DNA of 34,192 nucleotides from contig JACWDH010000005.1 in assembly GCA_014654235.1 (NCBI GenBank), positions 1 to 34,192 on the forward strand, written 5' to 3'. Every line of letters begins with the position of its first letter. Position 1 is the first letter of the stretch. The stretch is from Pelagibacterales bacterium SAG-MED10 (lineage in GTDB: Bacteria; Pseudomonadota; Alphaproteobacteria; Pelagibacterales; Pelagibacteraceae). The position numbers were made by a program, and so were the translations under genes. Of this stretch, positions 26,997 to 34,192 are shown piece by piece. The notes below the pieces were generated by a model. The model saw only the letters and a list, made by a program, of their open reading frames with translations. It was not told where the DNA came from and made no database searches.

Positions 26997-27227
26997 ATGG
27001 CTACAGTATCAAACTGGATAGATCATCTAAATAAACCTGCAGAAGAGGTTGCTGGATCGGTTTATCCTGGAGCAGGATCTAGTGAATTTATACTAGTCCT
27101 GTTGTTAATTGCTGTATGGATTGGATGGAGTGTCATCACAGATAAATCTGAGAGGGAAGAACTTGATAGATTATCTAGAAAAAGACACGGTGCAAACGAT
27201 CATAAAAGCAATATTACCGATTGGTAA
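26997..27227 (+). CDS. Small single-span membrane protein downstream of amt
   Basis: 76 residues with a perfect-looking AAGGAG ribosome site 6 bases before the ATG at 26997. A short polar N-terminus (WIDHLNKPAEEVAGSVYPG) leads to one transmembrane segment (about 30-47, FILVLLLIAVWIGWSV). The tail is charged and rich in Arg, Lys and Asp. It follows amt by 11 bases and is the last gene before a strong terminator, so it should be made together with Amt. No family recognised. A stabilising or regulatory partner of Amt is a reasonable guess, since no PII protein is encoded here. Confidence 0.8.
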   Translation: MATVSNWIDHLNKPAEEVAGSVYPGAGSSEFILVLLLIAVWIGWSVITDKSEREELDRLSRKRHGANDHKSNITDW

Positions 27228-27241
27228 TTAGAAGAAAATTT

Positions 27242-27272
27242 GGGCGCTACTTGAATGTAGCGCCCTTTTTTT
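27242..27272 (+). terminator. Rho-independent terminator of the tdm-to-amt gene run
   Basis: GGGCGCTAC (27242-27250) and GTAGCGCCC (27257-27265) form a perfect 9-bp GC-rich stem with a 6-base loop, followed by seven T residues (27266-27272). It lies 14 bases after the stop of the small membrane gene and marks the end of that transcription unit. Confidence 0.95.
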
Positions 27273-27286
27273 ATAATCTTGTTATA

Positions 27287-27439
27287 ATGAGTGAAGATAA
27301 AAACGAAGAGTTAAGACCAACCAAAATGAGAGGGGTTGCTTTTCCAAAAGCAAAGTATGGTGTAATTCTTGCAATTATCTTAATAGTAGTAGTAAATTTT
27401 ATTTTGTATAAAGAAACTATCTTTTCATTTTTTAAATAA
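27287..27439 (+). CDS. 50-residue single-span membrane peptide upstream of gmaS
   Basis: The ATG at 27287, beyond the terminator, opens a 50-codon frame beginning MSEDKNEELRPTKMRGVAF. A polar N-terminus of about 24 residues is followed by one hydrophobic span (GVILAIILIVVVNFILY) and a short tail. A longer in-frame reading would have to start inside the previous gene across the terminator and is rejected. The gene ends 17 bases before gmaS. Small membrane peptides of this shape are common and often unannotated. Moderately confident that it is real because of its coding-like composition and its tight fit between terminator and gmaS. Confidence 0.6.
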   Translation: MSEDKNEELRPTKMRGVAFPKAKYGVILAIILIVVVNFILYKETIFSFFK

Positions 27440-27456
27440 TTGTGATAGCCTAGGCA

Positions 27457-28782
27457 ATGGCTAAAAACTTGTTCAAAATAGCAAAACAAAAAAAAATAAA
27501 ATATTTCTTAATAAGCTTTGTTGATCTTTTTGGTGTTCTTAGATCAAAACTAGTTCCAGCGCATGCTATTAAAGAAATGCAAACTGCTGGAGCAGGGTTT
27601 GCTGGTTTTGCAGCTTGGCTAGATATGTCTCCTGCAGATAGTGATATGTTTGGTATTCCTGATCCAGATAGTTTAATTCAATTGCCTTGGAATAAAGAGG
27701 TGGGATGGCTTGCATCGGACTTATGGATGAATGGTAAGCCTGTAGAAGCCTCTCCAAGAGTAATGTTAAAAAATCAAATTAAGAAGTTAAAAAAACAAAA
27801 TTTAACAATGAAATCAGGTGTAGAGTGTGAATACTTTTTAATCTCACCAGATGGAAATTCAATTGCCGATCCAAGAGATACTCAATCTAAACCTTGTTAT
27901 GATCAATCAGCGCTAATGCGAAGATACGACTTAATAAAAGAAATTTGTGATTGCATGATTGAGATGGGATGGGGTCCATATCAAAATGATCATGAAGACG
28001 CCAATGGGCAATTTGAGATGAATTGGGACTATGATGATTGTTTAAAAACGGCTGATAGACATACTTTTTTTAAGTATATGGTTAAAACATTAGCAGAAAA
28101 ACATGGCTTAAGAGCAACATTTATGCCTAAACCATTTGAAAACCTAACAGGTAATGGTTGTCATGCCCACATATCAGTTTGGGATAAAAAGAAAAATAAA
28201 TTTTTAGATAAATCAGACAAACTTGGACTTAGTAAAATGGCTTACAATTTCTTAGGAGGTGTAATTAAAAATGCTTCATCTTTGTCTGCTTTCTTTAATC
28301 CAACAATTAACAGCTATAGAAGAATTAATGCACCACCAACAAAATCTGGAGCGTCGTGGTCGCCAAGTAGCATATCTTATACAGGCAATAACAGGACACA
28401 TATGATAAGAATTCCAGATCCTGGTAGATTTGAACTGAGATTGATGGATGGATCTGCAAATCCATATTTATTACAAGCAAGTGTATTAGCTGCTGGTCTT
28501 TATGGATTAAAAAATAAAATTGATCCAGGAGAGCCTCTGACTTGCAATATGTACACAGATTATGAGAAATATCCTAACTTACCCAAATTACCAAACGAGC
28601 TCCAAGATTCTCTAGAACTTTTGAAAAATAACAATGAGATGAGTGAAGCTTTTGGAGAAGAAACAATTAATAGTTATATTAAACTTAGAAACTCAGAAAT
28701 TAAAGAATTTGATAATAAAGAAAAATTTGATAAGTCAAAACCTGTAACAAAATGGGAAAGACAGAATACCTTAGACTGTTAA
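27457..28782 (+). CDS. gmaS: Gamma-glutamylmethylamide synthetase
   Basis: 441 residues, the length of characterised GmaS. The N-terminus KYFLISFVDLFGVLRSKLVP-type text (quoted as VDLFGVLRSKLVP) and GAGFAGFAAWLDMSPADSDM are distinctive for GmaS. Catalytic GS residues are present: Glu123/Glu125 (GVECEYF), His179, Glu180, Gln185 and Glu187 (NDHEDANGQFEMNW), His236 (GNGCHAHIS), and GRFELRLMDG. It joins methylamine to glutamate with ATP to give gamma-glutamylmethylamide, the entry step of the N-methylglutamate pathway whose later enzymes (MgsABC, MgdABCD) are also on this window. It starts a new unit after a terminator and the 50-residue peptide, and is followed after one base by a PLP enzyme gene. 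Confidence 0.93.
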   Translation: MAKNLFKIAKQKKIKYFLISFVDLFGVLRSKLVPAHAIKEMQTAGAGFAGFAAWLDMSPADSDMFGIPDPDSLIQLPWNKEVGWLASDLWMNGKPVEASPRVMLKNQIKKLKKQNLTMKSGVECEYFLISPDGNSIADPRDTQSKPCYDQSALMRRYDLIKEICDCMIEMGWGPYQNDHEDANGQFEMNWDYDDCLKTADRHTFFKYMVKTLAEKHGLRATFMPKPFENLTGNGCHAHISVWDKKKNKFLDKSDKLGLSKMAYNFLGGVIKNASSLSAFFNPTINSYRRINAPPTKSGASWSPSSISYTGNNRTHMIRIPDPGRFELRLMDGSANPYLLQASVLAAGLYGLKNKIDPGEPLTCNMYTDYEKYPNLPKLPNELQDSLELLKNNNEMSEAFGEETINSYIKLRNSEIKEFDNKEKFDKSKPVTKWERQNTLDC

Positions 28783-28783
28783 A

Positions 28784-29917
28784 GTGAAGAGTTTAAAAAG
28801 TATTAAGAACTGGACACTTACAAAATCTTTAAAAAATAATAATTTTAGTTTTAAAAGGGAATATGTTTTAAAATTTGTTCCATCTTTGTTTTTAACAAAA
28901 GCTTTTACATCAATTTCCAATTGGAAAAGTTATAGGGCTACACCACTAGTAAAACTTGATAAATTACAAAAAAATTTAAAACTTAATAATATTTTTTATA
29001 AAGATGAATCAAAAAGATTTCATTTAAAATCTTTTAAAGCTTTAGGAGGTGCGTATGCTGTTGAAAGAATATCTAAAGGAAAAAAAAATATAATTATTTC
29101 ATCAGCAACAGCTGGAAACCATGGAAGATCTGTTGCATGGGGTGCCAAAAGATTAGGTTTAAAATGTAAAATCTTTGTTAGTCAATATGTAAGTGACTCG
29201 AGAGTTAAGGAAATTAAAAAATTTGGAGCTGAAGTAATACGAGTTAAGGGGGATTACGAAAATTCACTTAATGAATGCAAAAAATTATCAAAAAAAAATA
29301 ATTGGAAAATTGTTCAAGATGTTGCAACAAGAGACTACAAATTAGTCCCTCAACTTACAATGGCAGGATATTCCATAATGATAAGAGAAATATCTAAGCA
29401 AACTAATCAATATATAACTCATATTTTCTTACAAGCTGGTGTGGGGGGCATGGCTGCTGGTGTTGTAGCTGGCGTTGCAAAATATTTTAAAAGAATTCCA
29501 AAAATTATAATTGTTGAGCCTGATAGAGCTGATTGTGTGCTTCAGAGTATTAAAAATAATAAACTTAAAAAAATTAAGATTAAAAAAGAAAGTATCATGG
29601 GAGGTATGTCATGTAATGAAATGTCGTATATTCCTTGGCAAATATTAAAAAAAGCTAGCAATTGTTGTGTATCTGTAAGTGATCGAAATGTTGCCAAAAC
29701 TGTAGCTATGTTAAAAGACAAAAAGCTCAGTAAAAATTCAATAATTGGTGGAGAGTGCTCTACACCTGGAATTATAAGCCTAATAGGCATTTGTAATAAT
29801 TCCAGTGCTAAAAAACTGATTGAACTTAACGAAAAATCTAATGTTTTAGTAATTGGATGCGAAGGTAATGCAGATGTAAAACTTTACAAACAACTGCTAT
29901 CTAAAGGTAGAAGATAA
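28784..29917 (+). CDS. Diaminopropionate ammonia-lyase-like PLP enzyme
   Basis: 377 residues, a little shorter than the usual 400. GTG start one base after the gmaS stop. Fold type II PLP enzyme: KSFKALGGAYA holds the Schiff-base lysine (Lys85), SATAGNHGRSVAWGA (106-120) is the substrate/cofactor loop, GVGGMAAGVV the phosphate-binding glycines, and GCEGNAD the C-terminal block. These match the diaminopropionate ammonia-lyase family, which converts 2,3-diaminopropionate to pyruvate and two ammonia. A threonine/serine dehydratase-like activity on another amino acid is the main alternative. Co-transcription with gmaS suggests a role in nitrogen recovery, but no biochemical link to methylamine is known. 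Confidence 0.82.
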   Translation: MKSLKSIKNWTLTKSLKNNNFSFKREYVLKFVPSLFLTKAFTSISNWKSYRATPLVKLDKLQKNLKLNNIFYKDESKRFHLKSFKALGGAYAVERISKGKKNIIISSATAGNHGRSVAWGAKRLGLKCKIFVSQYVSDSRVKEIKKFGAEVIRVKGDYENSLNECKKLSKKNNWKIVQDVATRDYKLVPQLTMAGYSIMIREISKQTNQYITHIFLQAGVGGMAAGVVAGVAKYFKRIPKIIIVEPDRADCVLQSIKNNKLKKIKIKKESIMGGMSCNEMSYIPWQILKKASNCCVSVSDRNVAKTVAMLKDKKLSKNSIIGGECSTPGIISLIGICNNSSAKKLIELNEKSNVLVIGCEGNADVKLYKQLLSKGRR

Positions 29918-29923
29918 ATACAC

Positions 29924-31342
29924 ATGACAAAAAATGCAATATTTTGGATTAGGGAGGATTTTAGAATTGAACATAATCCAGCACTATCTTATGCAAGTCA
30001 AAACCATGATAACGTTATTGCAATATTTATTTATAACAAAACTGATTTTGATAAAAAACGCGAAGCACAAAAATGGTGGTTATATAAATCTTTAGAGGAA
30101 TTTAAATCAGAATTATCTAAATATAAAATCAATCTTCAAATATTAGAGGGAGATGAGCTACATATATTATCAAAAATAAAAAAAAAAGATAATATTTCAG
30201 TATATTGGAATAAAATTTACGAACCAGATGTAATTGCTAAGGGTAAACAAATAAGAGATGCTTTTTTGAAAAATGAAGTTGAGTTTAAATATTTTAAGGG
30301 AAATATTCTAAATGAATATCAAGAAGTAACTAAAAACGACGGAACCCCCTTTAAAGTATTTAGTCCATTTTGGAGAAATGCTGAAGAGAAATATCTTGGT
30401 CTTCCCCCAAGCAAAAATTATATTGTTAAAAAAAAAATAAAATCAATTTCTTTTTTTAAAAATAGTATTGAGCCTAAAAATATTTTACCTAAAAAAAATT
30501 GGTATAAAAAATTTGAGAAATATTGGAAGGTTTCTGAAAACGAGTCGAAAAAAGTTCTTAATAATTTAATTGAAAAAAAAATTAAAGATTATGGAACAGC
30601 TAGAGATTATCCATCAATCGAAGGTACATCAAAATTATCTCCATTCATAAAACATGGCCAAATTCACGTAAGTACTATTTGGCAAAAATGTAATGAAATT
30701 AAATCTAAAGGAATTGGCTACAGAAAATATATCAACGAATTAGGTTGGCGTGAATTTTCACATAGCTTAATAAATTATTTTCCAGAATTTTTAAAAGGAA
30801 ATTACAGAAAAGAATTTGATCGATTTCCTTGGGTAAAAAACGAAAAGTTTCTAAAAGCATGGAAATCTGGAATGACAGGTTATCCAATTGTGGATGCTGG
30901 AATGAGAGAATTATATGAAACTGGATGGATGCATAATCGAATTAGAATGGTAGTTGGTTCTTTTCTTGTAAAACATTTAAGAATAAATTGGACAGAGGGT
31001 GAAAAATATTTCAGAAATTGTTTATTAGACTTTAATAAAGCAAATAACGTAGCTCAATGGCAATGGGTTGCTGGTTGTGGAGCTGATGCTGCACCTTACT
31101 TCAGAATATTTAATCCGATTTTGCAGGGAGAAAAATTTGATAAAGAAGGACTATATGTGAGGAAATGGGTTCCTGAATTGAGCAAAGTACCTAATAAATA
31201 CATTCATAAACCTTGGGAAATGGAACTCAAGTACCAAGAGGCGATAAAAACTATAATAGGCAAAGATTATCCTAAACCTATTGTGATCCATGAAAAAGCA
31301 AGAGTGGCAGCTCTAGAGGCATTTCAGTCACTAAAGAAATAA
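29924..31342 (+). CDS. phrB: Deoxyribodipyrimidine photolyase (cryptochrome/photolyase family)
   Basis: 472 residues, the size of class I CPD photolyases. The N-terminal alpha/beta antenna domain begins IFWIREDFRIEHNPAL. The FAD-binding helical domain shows GWREFSHSL, TGYPIVDAGMREL, TGWMHNRIRMVV and NNVAQWQWVAGCGADAAPYFR (its first 20 residues are diagnostic), with the tryptophans used in electron transfer to FAD. The enzyme repairs UV-induced cyclobutane dimers using blue light, useful for a surface-ocean organism. It begins 6 bases after the ammonia-lyase gene and ends 5 bases before convergent yjbQ. No functional tie to amine metabolism is expected. Confidence 0.95.
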   Translation: MTKNAIFWIREDFRIEHNPALSYASQNHDNVIAIFIYNKTDFDKKREAQKWWLYKSLEEFKSELSKYKINLQILEGDELHILSKIKKKDNISVYWNKIYEPDVIAKGKQIRDAFLKNEVEFKYFKGNILNEYQEVTKNDGTPFKVFSPFWRNAEEKYLGLPPSKNYIVKKKIKSISFFKNSIEPKNILPKKNWYKKFEKYWKVSENESKKVLNNLIEKKIKDYGTARDYPSIEGTSKLSPFIKHGQIHVSTIWQKCNEIKSKGIGYRKYINELGWREFSHSLINYFPEFLKGNYRKEFDRFPWVKNEKFLKAWKSGMTGYPIVDAGMRELYETGWMHNRIRMVVGSFLVKHLRINWTEGEKYFRNCLLDFNKANNVAQWQWVAGCGADAAPYFRIFNPILQGEKFDKEGLYVRKWVPELSKVPNKYIHKPWEMELKYQEAIKTIIGKDYPKPIVIHEKARVAALEAFQSLKK

Positions 31343-31347
31343 ATGCT

Positions 31348-31767
31348 TTATTCCCCAATAAAATGCAGAATAATCGTTCTATCTTGTGGCTCTAAACGAT
31401 GTTCAAATAAATATAATCCTTGCCAAGTTCCAAGTAATAATTCGCTATCTTTAATACTAAGAGAGATTTGATTGTTAGTTAATACAGACTTTATATGGGC
31501 AGGCATATCATCTTTTCCCTCTGTAGTGTGTAAATACAATTTATTGTCCATAGGAACTAATTTATCAAAATAATTTATTAAATCTGTTTGAACATCTTGA
31601 TCAGCATTCTCTTGTACAATTAAAGATGCACTAGTGTGTTGAATACTTATATTAATTATGCCATTTTTAAGATTATTTTTGTTGATCCATTGAATAGTTT
31701 GATCAGTGAATTCATATAACCTCTGACCAACAGTATTTATTTTAAGATTGAAAAATTCTTGCTTCAT
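31348..31767 (-). CDS. yjbQ: YjbQ / UPF0047 family protein
   Basis: 139 residues, normal for the family. SIQHTSASLIVQENAD (41-56) is the family signature with His44, and HRLEPQDRTIILHFIGE is the C-terminal block. Members form trimers and have been reported to have secondary thiamine-phosphate synthase activity; the physiological role is unsettled. The start codon overlaps the zapE stop by one base (TAATG). Convergent with the photolyase gene. Confidence 0.9.
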   Translation of the reverse strand: MKQEFFNLKINTVGQRLYEFTDQTIQWINKNNLKNGIINISIQHTSASLIVQENADQDVQTDLINYFDKLVPMDNKLYLHTTEGKDDMPAHIKSVLTNNQISLSIKDSELLLGTWQGLYLFEHRLEPQDRTIILHFIGE

Positions 31768-32819
31768 TAGTTTATTTCCACAGAGGTTAATTCATATAAT
31801 CGACTGACAGTCCGTTTAAACGGATTTTCTAATAATCTCGACGAGGTAAACTGATCTATATTTTTTTCAGCAGTTACTGCTAAAGGAATATCTTTATCAT
31901 ACAGGACATCAATTAAAGTTATAAATCTCTGTTGTTGATTAGAATTAACATCATAAAATTGTGGAATATTATCAAGAGTAATAAATTTACAGTTTTTAAT
32001 TATTTCTAAATAATCTTCTGCTCCAAGATTTTGATTACATAGATCATCGAAATCAAATCTAGCCACTCCCTCATAAAAATTTTTTATTTTAAATTCTCTT
32101 CCTTTAACATTAATTATTTTCGATAAATGCTTTTTATCTTTTGTAATAGTTCTAAAAAATTTATTTATTTTAAAATTTGTTTCTTGGTTAAGAGGATAAA
32201 AATATCTTTGTTTTTGGTTTTCATTTGATTTTCTATAATCGTCTTCTATTTTGAGTTCAAGCTCAGTACATTGTTCCTCCATAATTTTTATAAAAGGTTT
32301 AAACTGATCTCTTTGAAGGCCATCTTTATAAAGTTCAGAAATTTTTGTATTAGAAGTTAAAATAATTTTAATATTTTCTTTGAATATTTGTTCAAATAAC
32401 TTTCCTAAAATCATTGCATCAACTATATTGGTTACTTGAAACTCATCAAAATAAATTAATTTTGTTTTAGATTTTAAGTCTTTTACAAATTGATTGATTA
32501 CATTTTCCTCATTTTTTTCTTTTCTTTCATGCGCAAAATCATGAAAGCTAAGCATAAACTCATTGAAATGCTGTCTTAATTTTTTATCCTCTACTAAATT
32601 AAAAAAAAAATTTAGGATCATAGTTTTTCCAACACCAACACCACCATATAAATAAAAGGCTGGTTTTAAATCAATTTTAGAAAATAATTTATTAAAAATT
32701 GATTGATTAAAATTTAATTTGTAAAAACTTTTGAGCTGATCAATAATTGCTAATTGATAAACATTTATTTCTAAATTATTTTTTTTACAAAAATTTTTGA
32801 AAAGATTTTCTAAATTCAT
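31767..32819 (-). CDS. zapE: AFG1/ZapE-like ATPase
   Basis: 350 residues. Walker A GGVGVGKT is at 59-66 and the Walker B segment IYFDEFQV is at 122-129, with ILTSNTKISELY as the sensor-1 region. These identify the AFG1 family, called ZapE in bacteria, an ATPase linked to cell division and membrane-protein quality control. The start overlaps the stop of the cupin-like gene by four bases (ATGA), so the two are coupled. Length and motifs are complete. Confidence 0.92.
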   Translation of the reverse strand: MNLENLFKNFCKKNNLEINVYQLAIIDQLKSFYKLNFNQSIFNKLFSKIDLKPAFYLYGGVGVGKTMILNFFFNLVEDKKLRQHFNEFMLSFHDFAHERKEKNEENVINQFVKDLKSKTKLIYFDEFQVTNIVDAMILGKLFEQIFKENIKIILTSNTKISELYKDGLQRDQFKPFIKIMEEQCTELELKIEDDYRKSNENQKQRYFYPLNQETNFKINKFFRTITKDKKHLSKIINVKGREFKIKNFYEGVARFDFDDLCNQNLGAEDYLEIIKNCKFITLDNIPQFYDVNSNQQQRFITLIDVLYDKDIPLAVTAEKNIDQFTSSRLLENPFKRTVSRLYELTSVEIN

Positions 32820-33244
32820 TTTTTTGTTTTAAAATCAATACCATATTCTGATCTTGGTCCTTTACGTAATCCAAACGGACCTGATATAAATATAGTTAAT
32901 GGTCTTGTTCCTGGCTTAAGATCTACTCTATGTAGATTATTTGCTGATCTGAAGCCAATATAACCAGGTGGTCTCCAGAATTTGCCTGTACTCAAGGTCT
33001 CCCAATAACCATCTCTTAATACTATTGTTATATAAGGAAAAGTATGATTGTGCACTCCATCACCGTGATCATCAGCAAGCATCTCATGAATTAATATATT
33101 AAATGGAAACCACTTGGGTCGGTGCCTCATTAAAACATAATATCGGTTCATCCAGGGCTTTGCTTCACTGAATTTAGGATGGGAAGGCCCTCTATCTAAT
33201 ACAACTTTTTTTCTGCCGATCTTATCTAAAAATTTTAAGATCAT
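32816..33244 (-). CDS. Cupin-like protein (possible cysteine dioxygenase-fold)
   Basis: 142 residues. HEMLADDHGDGVHNHTFPY (48-66) carries the His-x-His and acidic pattern of a cupin metal site, followed by a DGYWE segment and a later GFRSANNLHRVDL with a third histidine. This suggests a single-domain metal-binding cupin, but the substrate is not evident. No signal peptide. It overlaps zapE and lies 2 bases after bamB, in the same minus-strand set. A hydroxylase or dioxygenase role is possible; binding without catalysis is equally so. Confidence 0.75.
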   Translation of the reverse strand: MILKFLDKIGRKKVVLDRGPSHPKFSEAKPWMNRYYVLMRHRPKWFPFNILIHEMLADDHGDGVHNHTFPYITIVLRDGYWETLSTGKFWRPPGYIGFRSANNLHRVDLKPGTRPLTIFISGPFGLRKGPRSEYGIDFKTKK

Positions 33245-33246
33245 AC

Positions 33247-33801
33247 CTAATTAAATTGGATGATAGATCCATTTCTGACTAAAAATAATTTATTATTAAA
33301 TATAAATGGCCTTGAGACAAGGTTAGAAGAAACTTTTTCTGTTTTGAGAATGTTACTATTTTGTAAATCTACTACAATCATTTTACCGTCTGAATTTGTT
33401 AAATATAAATTTTTATTACCTATTGCAAATCCTACTGGGTAAATATTTTTTCTTTTTTTCTTTTTATAAATTTTAAAAAGATCGGTTACTCTAATTATAT
33501 TTCCTTTATTCTTTTCTATTGCATACAAATAGCCTTTATTTGAAACTGTAAATATTAAATTTCCAGTTATCAGTGGCGTAATATTAGAATTAATATCACT
33601 TATCCAGTTTGTGGTACCTGTTTTTACATCAATTGAATAAAATTCATTTTTATTATTTGAAATAAAAATAGAATTACCGTCAGAAACAAGTTTTGAAGTT
33701 TTGAAATTATAAGTTTCATTTATAATACTGCTACTTTGAGTGGGTAATTGCCAAATAATCAAACCACTATTTATTAAAAATGATATCGTATTTTTTGACA
33801 A
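33247..33801 (-). CDS. bamB: BamB-like PQQ-repeat protein, C-terminal part
   Basis: The minus-strand frame has a normal stop at 33247 and shows beta-propeller repeats of the PQQ/BamB kind: GNSIFISNNKNEFYSIDVKT-like text, GTTNWISD, GYLYAIEKNKG and GKMIVVDLQ. Only about 175 residues are in frame. The only upstream start is a TTG at 33801, inside a region where the coding orientation changes. So this is the C-terminal part of a gene that should continue further to the right on the minus strand. BamB is an outer-membrane lipoprotein of the beta-barrel assembly machine; here neither signal peptide nor lipobox is visible because the N-terminus is missing. Confidence 0.75.
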   Translation of the reverse strand: MSKNTISFLINSGLIIWQLPTQSSSIINETYNFKTSKLVSDGNSIFISNNKNEFYSIDVKTGTTNWISDINSNITPLITGNLIFTVSNKGYLYAIEKNKGNIIRVTDLFKIYKKKKRKNIYPVGFAIGNKNLYLTNSDGKMIVVDLQNSNILKTEKVSSNLVSRPFIFNNKLFLVRNGSIIQFN

Positions 33802-34063
33802 AAAAGGATCAATTATAAGATATGATGAAAAGCAAAAAGCTATTTGGAAAAAAAACCATTATTCTAAGGCTGAAAAAAAATTATATCCAAAATTAAATTT
33901 TATTTTACATGAAGAAAGTATTTTGGTTAGCGACAGTATAGCAAAATATTATTCAATTAATGCAAATAATGGTGAATTGAATTGGTCTAAAAATAATACC
34001 TATCCTTTTAACTCAGAGATTAAAAAATATAAAAATAAATTTTTTGTTATCGATTATAATTAA
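33740..34063 (+). pseudogene. Inverted fragment of the BamB-like gene on the plus strand
   Basis: From about 33770 the plus strand encodes PQQ/BamB-like protein text (VFFDKKGSIIRYDEKQKAIW, then GELNWSKNN and KYKNKFFVIDY) ending at a stop at 34061-34063. It runs opposite to the C-terminal bamB part just before it. The left switch of orientation falls near a GATATC palindrome (33782-33787); the right one falls within an ATCGAT palindrome (34049-34054). The GTG at 33740 is not a credible gene start. I take this as the inverted internal segment of the same bamB, not an independent gene. Confidence 0.65.
34025..34059. repeat. Left arm of a perfect 35-bp inverted repeat
   Basis: Bases 34025-34059 are the exact reverse complement of 34158-34192, with a 98-base spacer. 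Because the right arm reaches the window edge, the true repeat may be longer. It coincides with the duplicated, inverted bamB segment. Confidence 0.95.
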
Positions 34064-34157
34064 TGAATACTTAGAGTTTGATATTGTAAAAGAATCTTCT
34101 GTTGGTAAATTCCAGCATTCTGATCCATCCTCTATTTTATAACATCTGAGTGTATTT

Positions 34158-34192
34158 TTATAATCGATAACAAAAAATTTATTTTTATATTT
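34158..34192. repeat. Right arm of a perfect 35-bp inverted repeat
   Basis: Exact reverse complement of 34025-34059. It lies at the very end of the window and may continue beyond it. Confidence 0.95.

Larger units (their letters stand above)
34013..34192 (-). pseudogene. Further internal fragment of the BamB-like gene at the window edge
   Basis: Read on the minus strand from the window end, the sequence gives KYKNKFFVIDYKNTLRCYK and continues with EDGSECWNLPTEDSFTIS, again PQQ-repeat-like. Its first eleven residues are identical to the end of the plus-strand fragment. Coding likeness ends near 34060, beyond which the frame runs into the inverted arm and stops at 34013. Orientation agrees with the C-terminal bamB part, so this is probably the native orientation. 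Open at the right edge. Confidence 0.6.

Noticed and set aside
34025-34192. Insertion sequence or transposon end formed by the 35-bp inverted repeat
   Set aside because: No transposase frame lies between or beside the arms, and both arms are bamB coding sequence.
1-34192. CRISPR array, tRNA or rRNA genes, prophage
   Set aside because: No regularly spaced direct repeats, no cloverleaf or rRNA-like segments and no phage-type genes were seen.

Overview
The window reads as a piece of a streamlined marine alphaproteobacterium of the SAR11 type (Pelagibacterales). The DNA is strongly AT-rich. Genes are packed with gaps of a few bases or with TAATG/ATGA stop-start overlaps, and the content is dominated by methylated-amine and one-carbon metabolism. 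Taxonomy is inferred from gene content and base composition; there is no rRNA or tRNA here. The left edge cuts a soxG/mgdD-like gene and the right edge lies inside a bamB-like gene, so this could be a whole contig.

Layout. 1-4683 (minus): a soxBDAG-type four-subunit oxidase set (soxG partial), read as sarcosine oxidase or, from context, N-methylglutamate dehydrogenase (mgdABCD). 4812-6497 (plus): formate-tetrahydrofolate ligase. 6489-8434 (minus): class I glutamine amidotransferase plus iron-type alcohol dehydrogenase. 8511-9842 (plus): trimethylamine monooxygenase (tmm). 9846-16026 (minus): a TMAO/betaine-type ABC transporter (tmoX, tmoV, tmoW) with a MORN-repeat protein and a membrane-anchored unknown inside it, and a gpsA-like dehydrogenase at the end. 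16140-27227 (plus): TMAO demethylase (tdm), a small winged-helix regulator, an FAD amine oxidoreductase, a glutamine synthetase paralogue, mgsABC (N-methylglutamate synthase), a 137-residue unknown, an Amt-family transporter and a 76-residue membrane protein, closed by a clear terminator. 27287-31342 (plus): a 50-residue membrane peptide, gmaS, a diaminopropionate ammonia-lyase-like gene and a DNA photolyase. 31348-34192 (minus): yjbQ, zapE, a cupin-like protein and a scrambled bamB.

How it fits together. TMA is oxidised to TMAO by Tmm, or TMAO is imported by TmoXVW. Tdm splits TMAO to dimethylamine plus formaldehyde. Monomethylamine is converted to gamma-glutamylmethylamide by GmaS, to N-methylglutamate by MgsABC, and back to glutamate plus a C1 unit on tetrahydrofolate by the sox/mgd oxidase; Fhs connects formyl-THF and formate. 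The step from dimethylamine to monomethylamine has no recognisable dmmDABC enzyme here. The FAD oxidoreductase at 18938-20263, next to tdm and paired with a second GS-family ligase, is the best candidate in the window for that gap, and is the most interesting hypothesis. The right end contains the same bamB segment in both orientations with a perfect 35-bp inverted repeat, which most likely reflects an amplification or assembly chimera.
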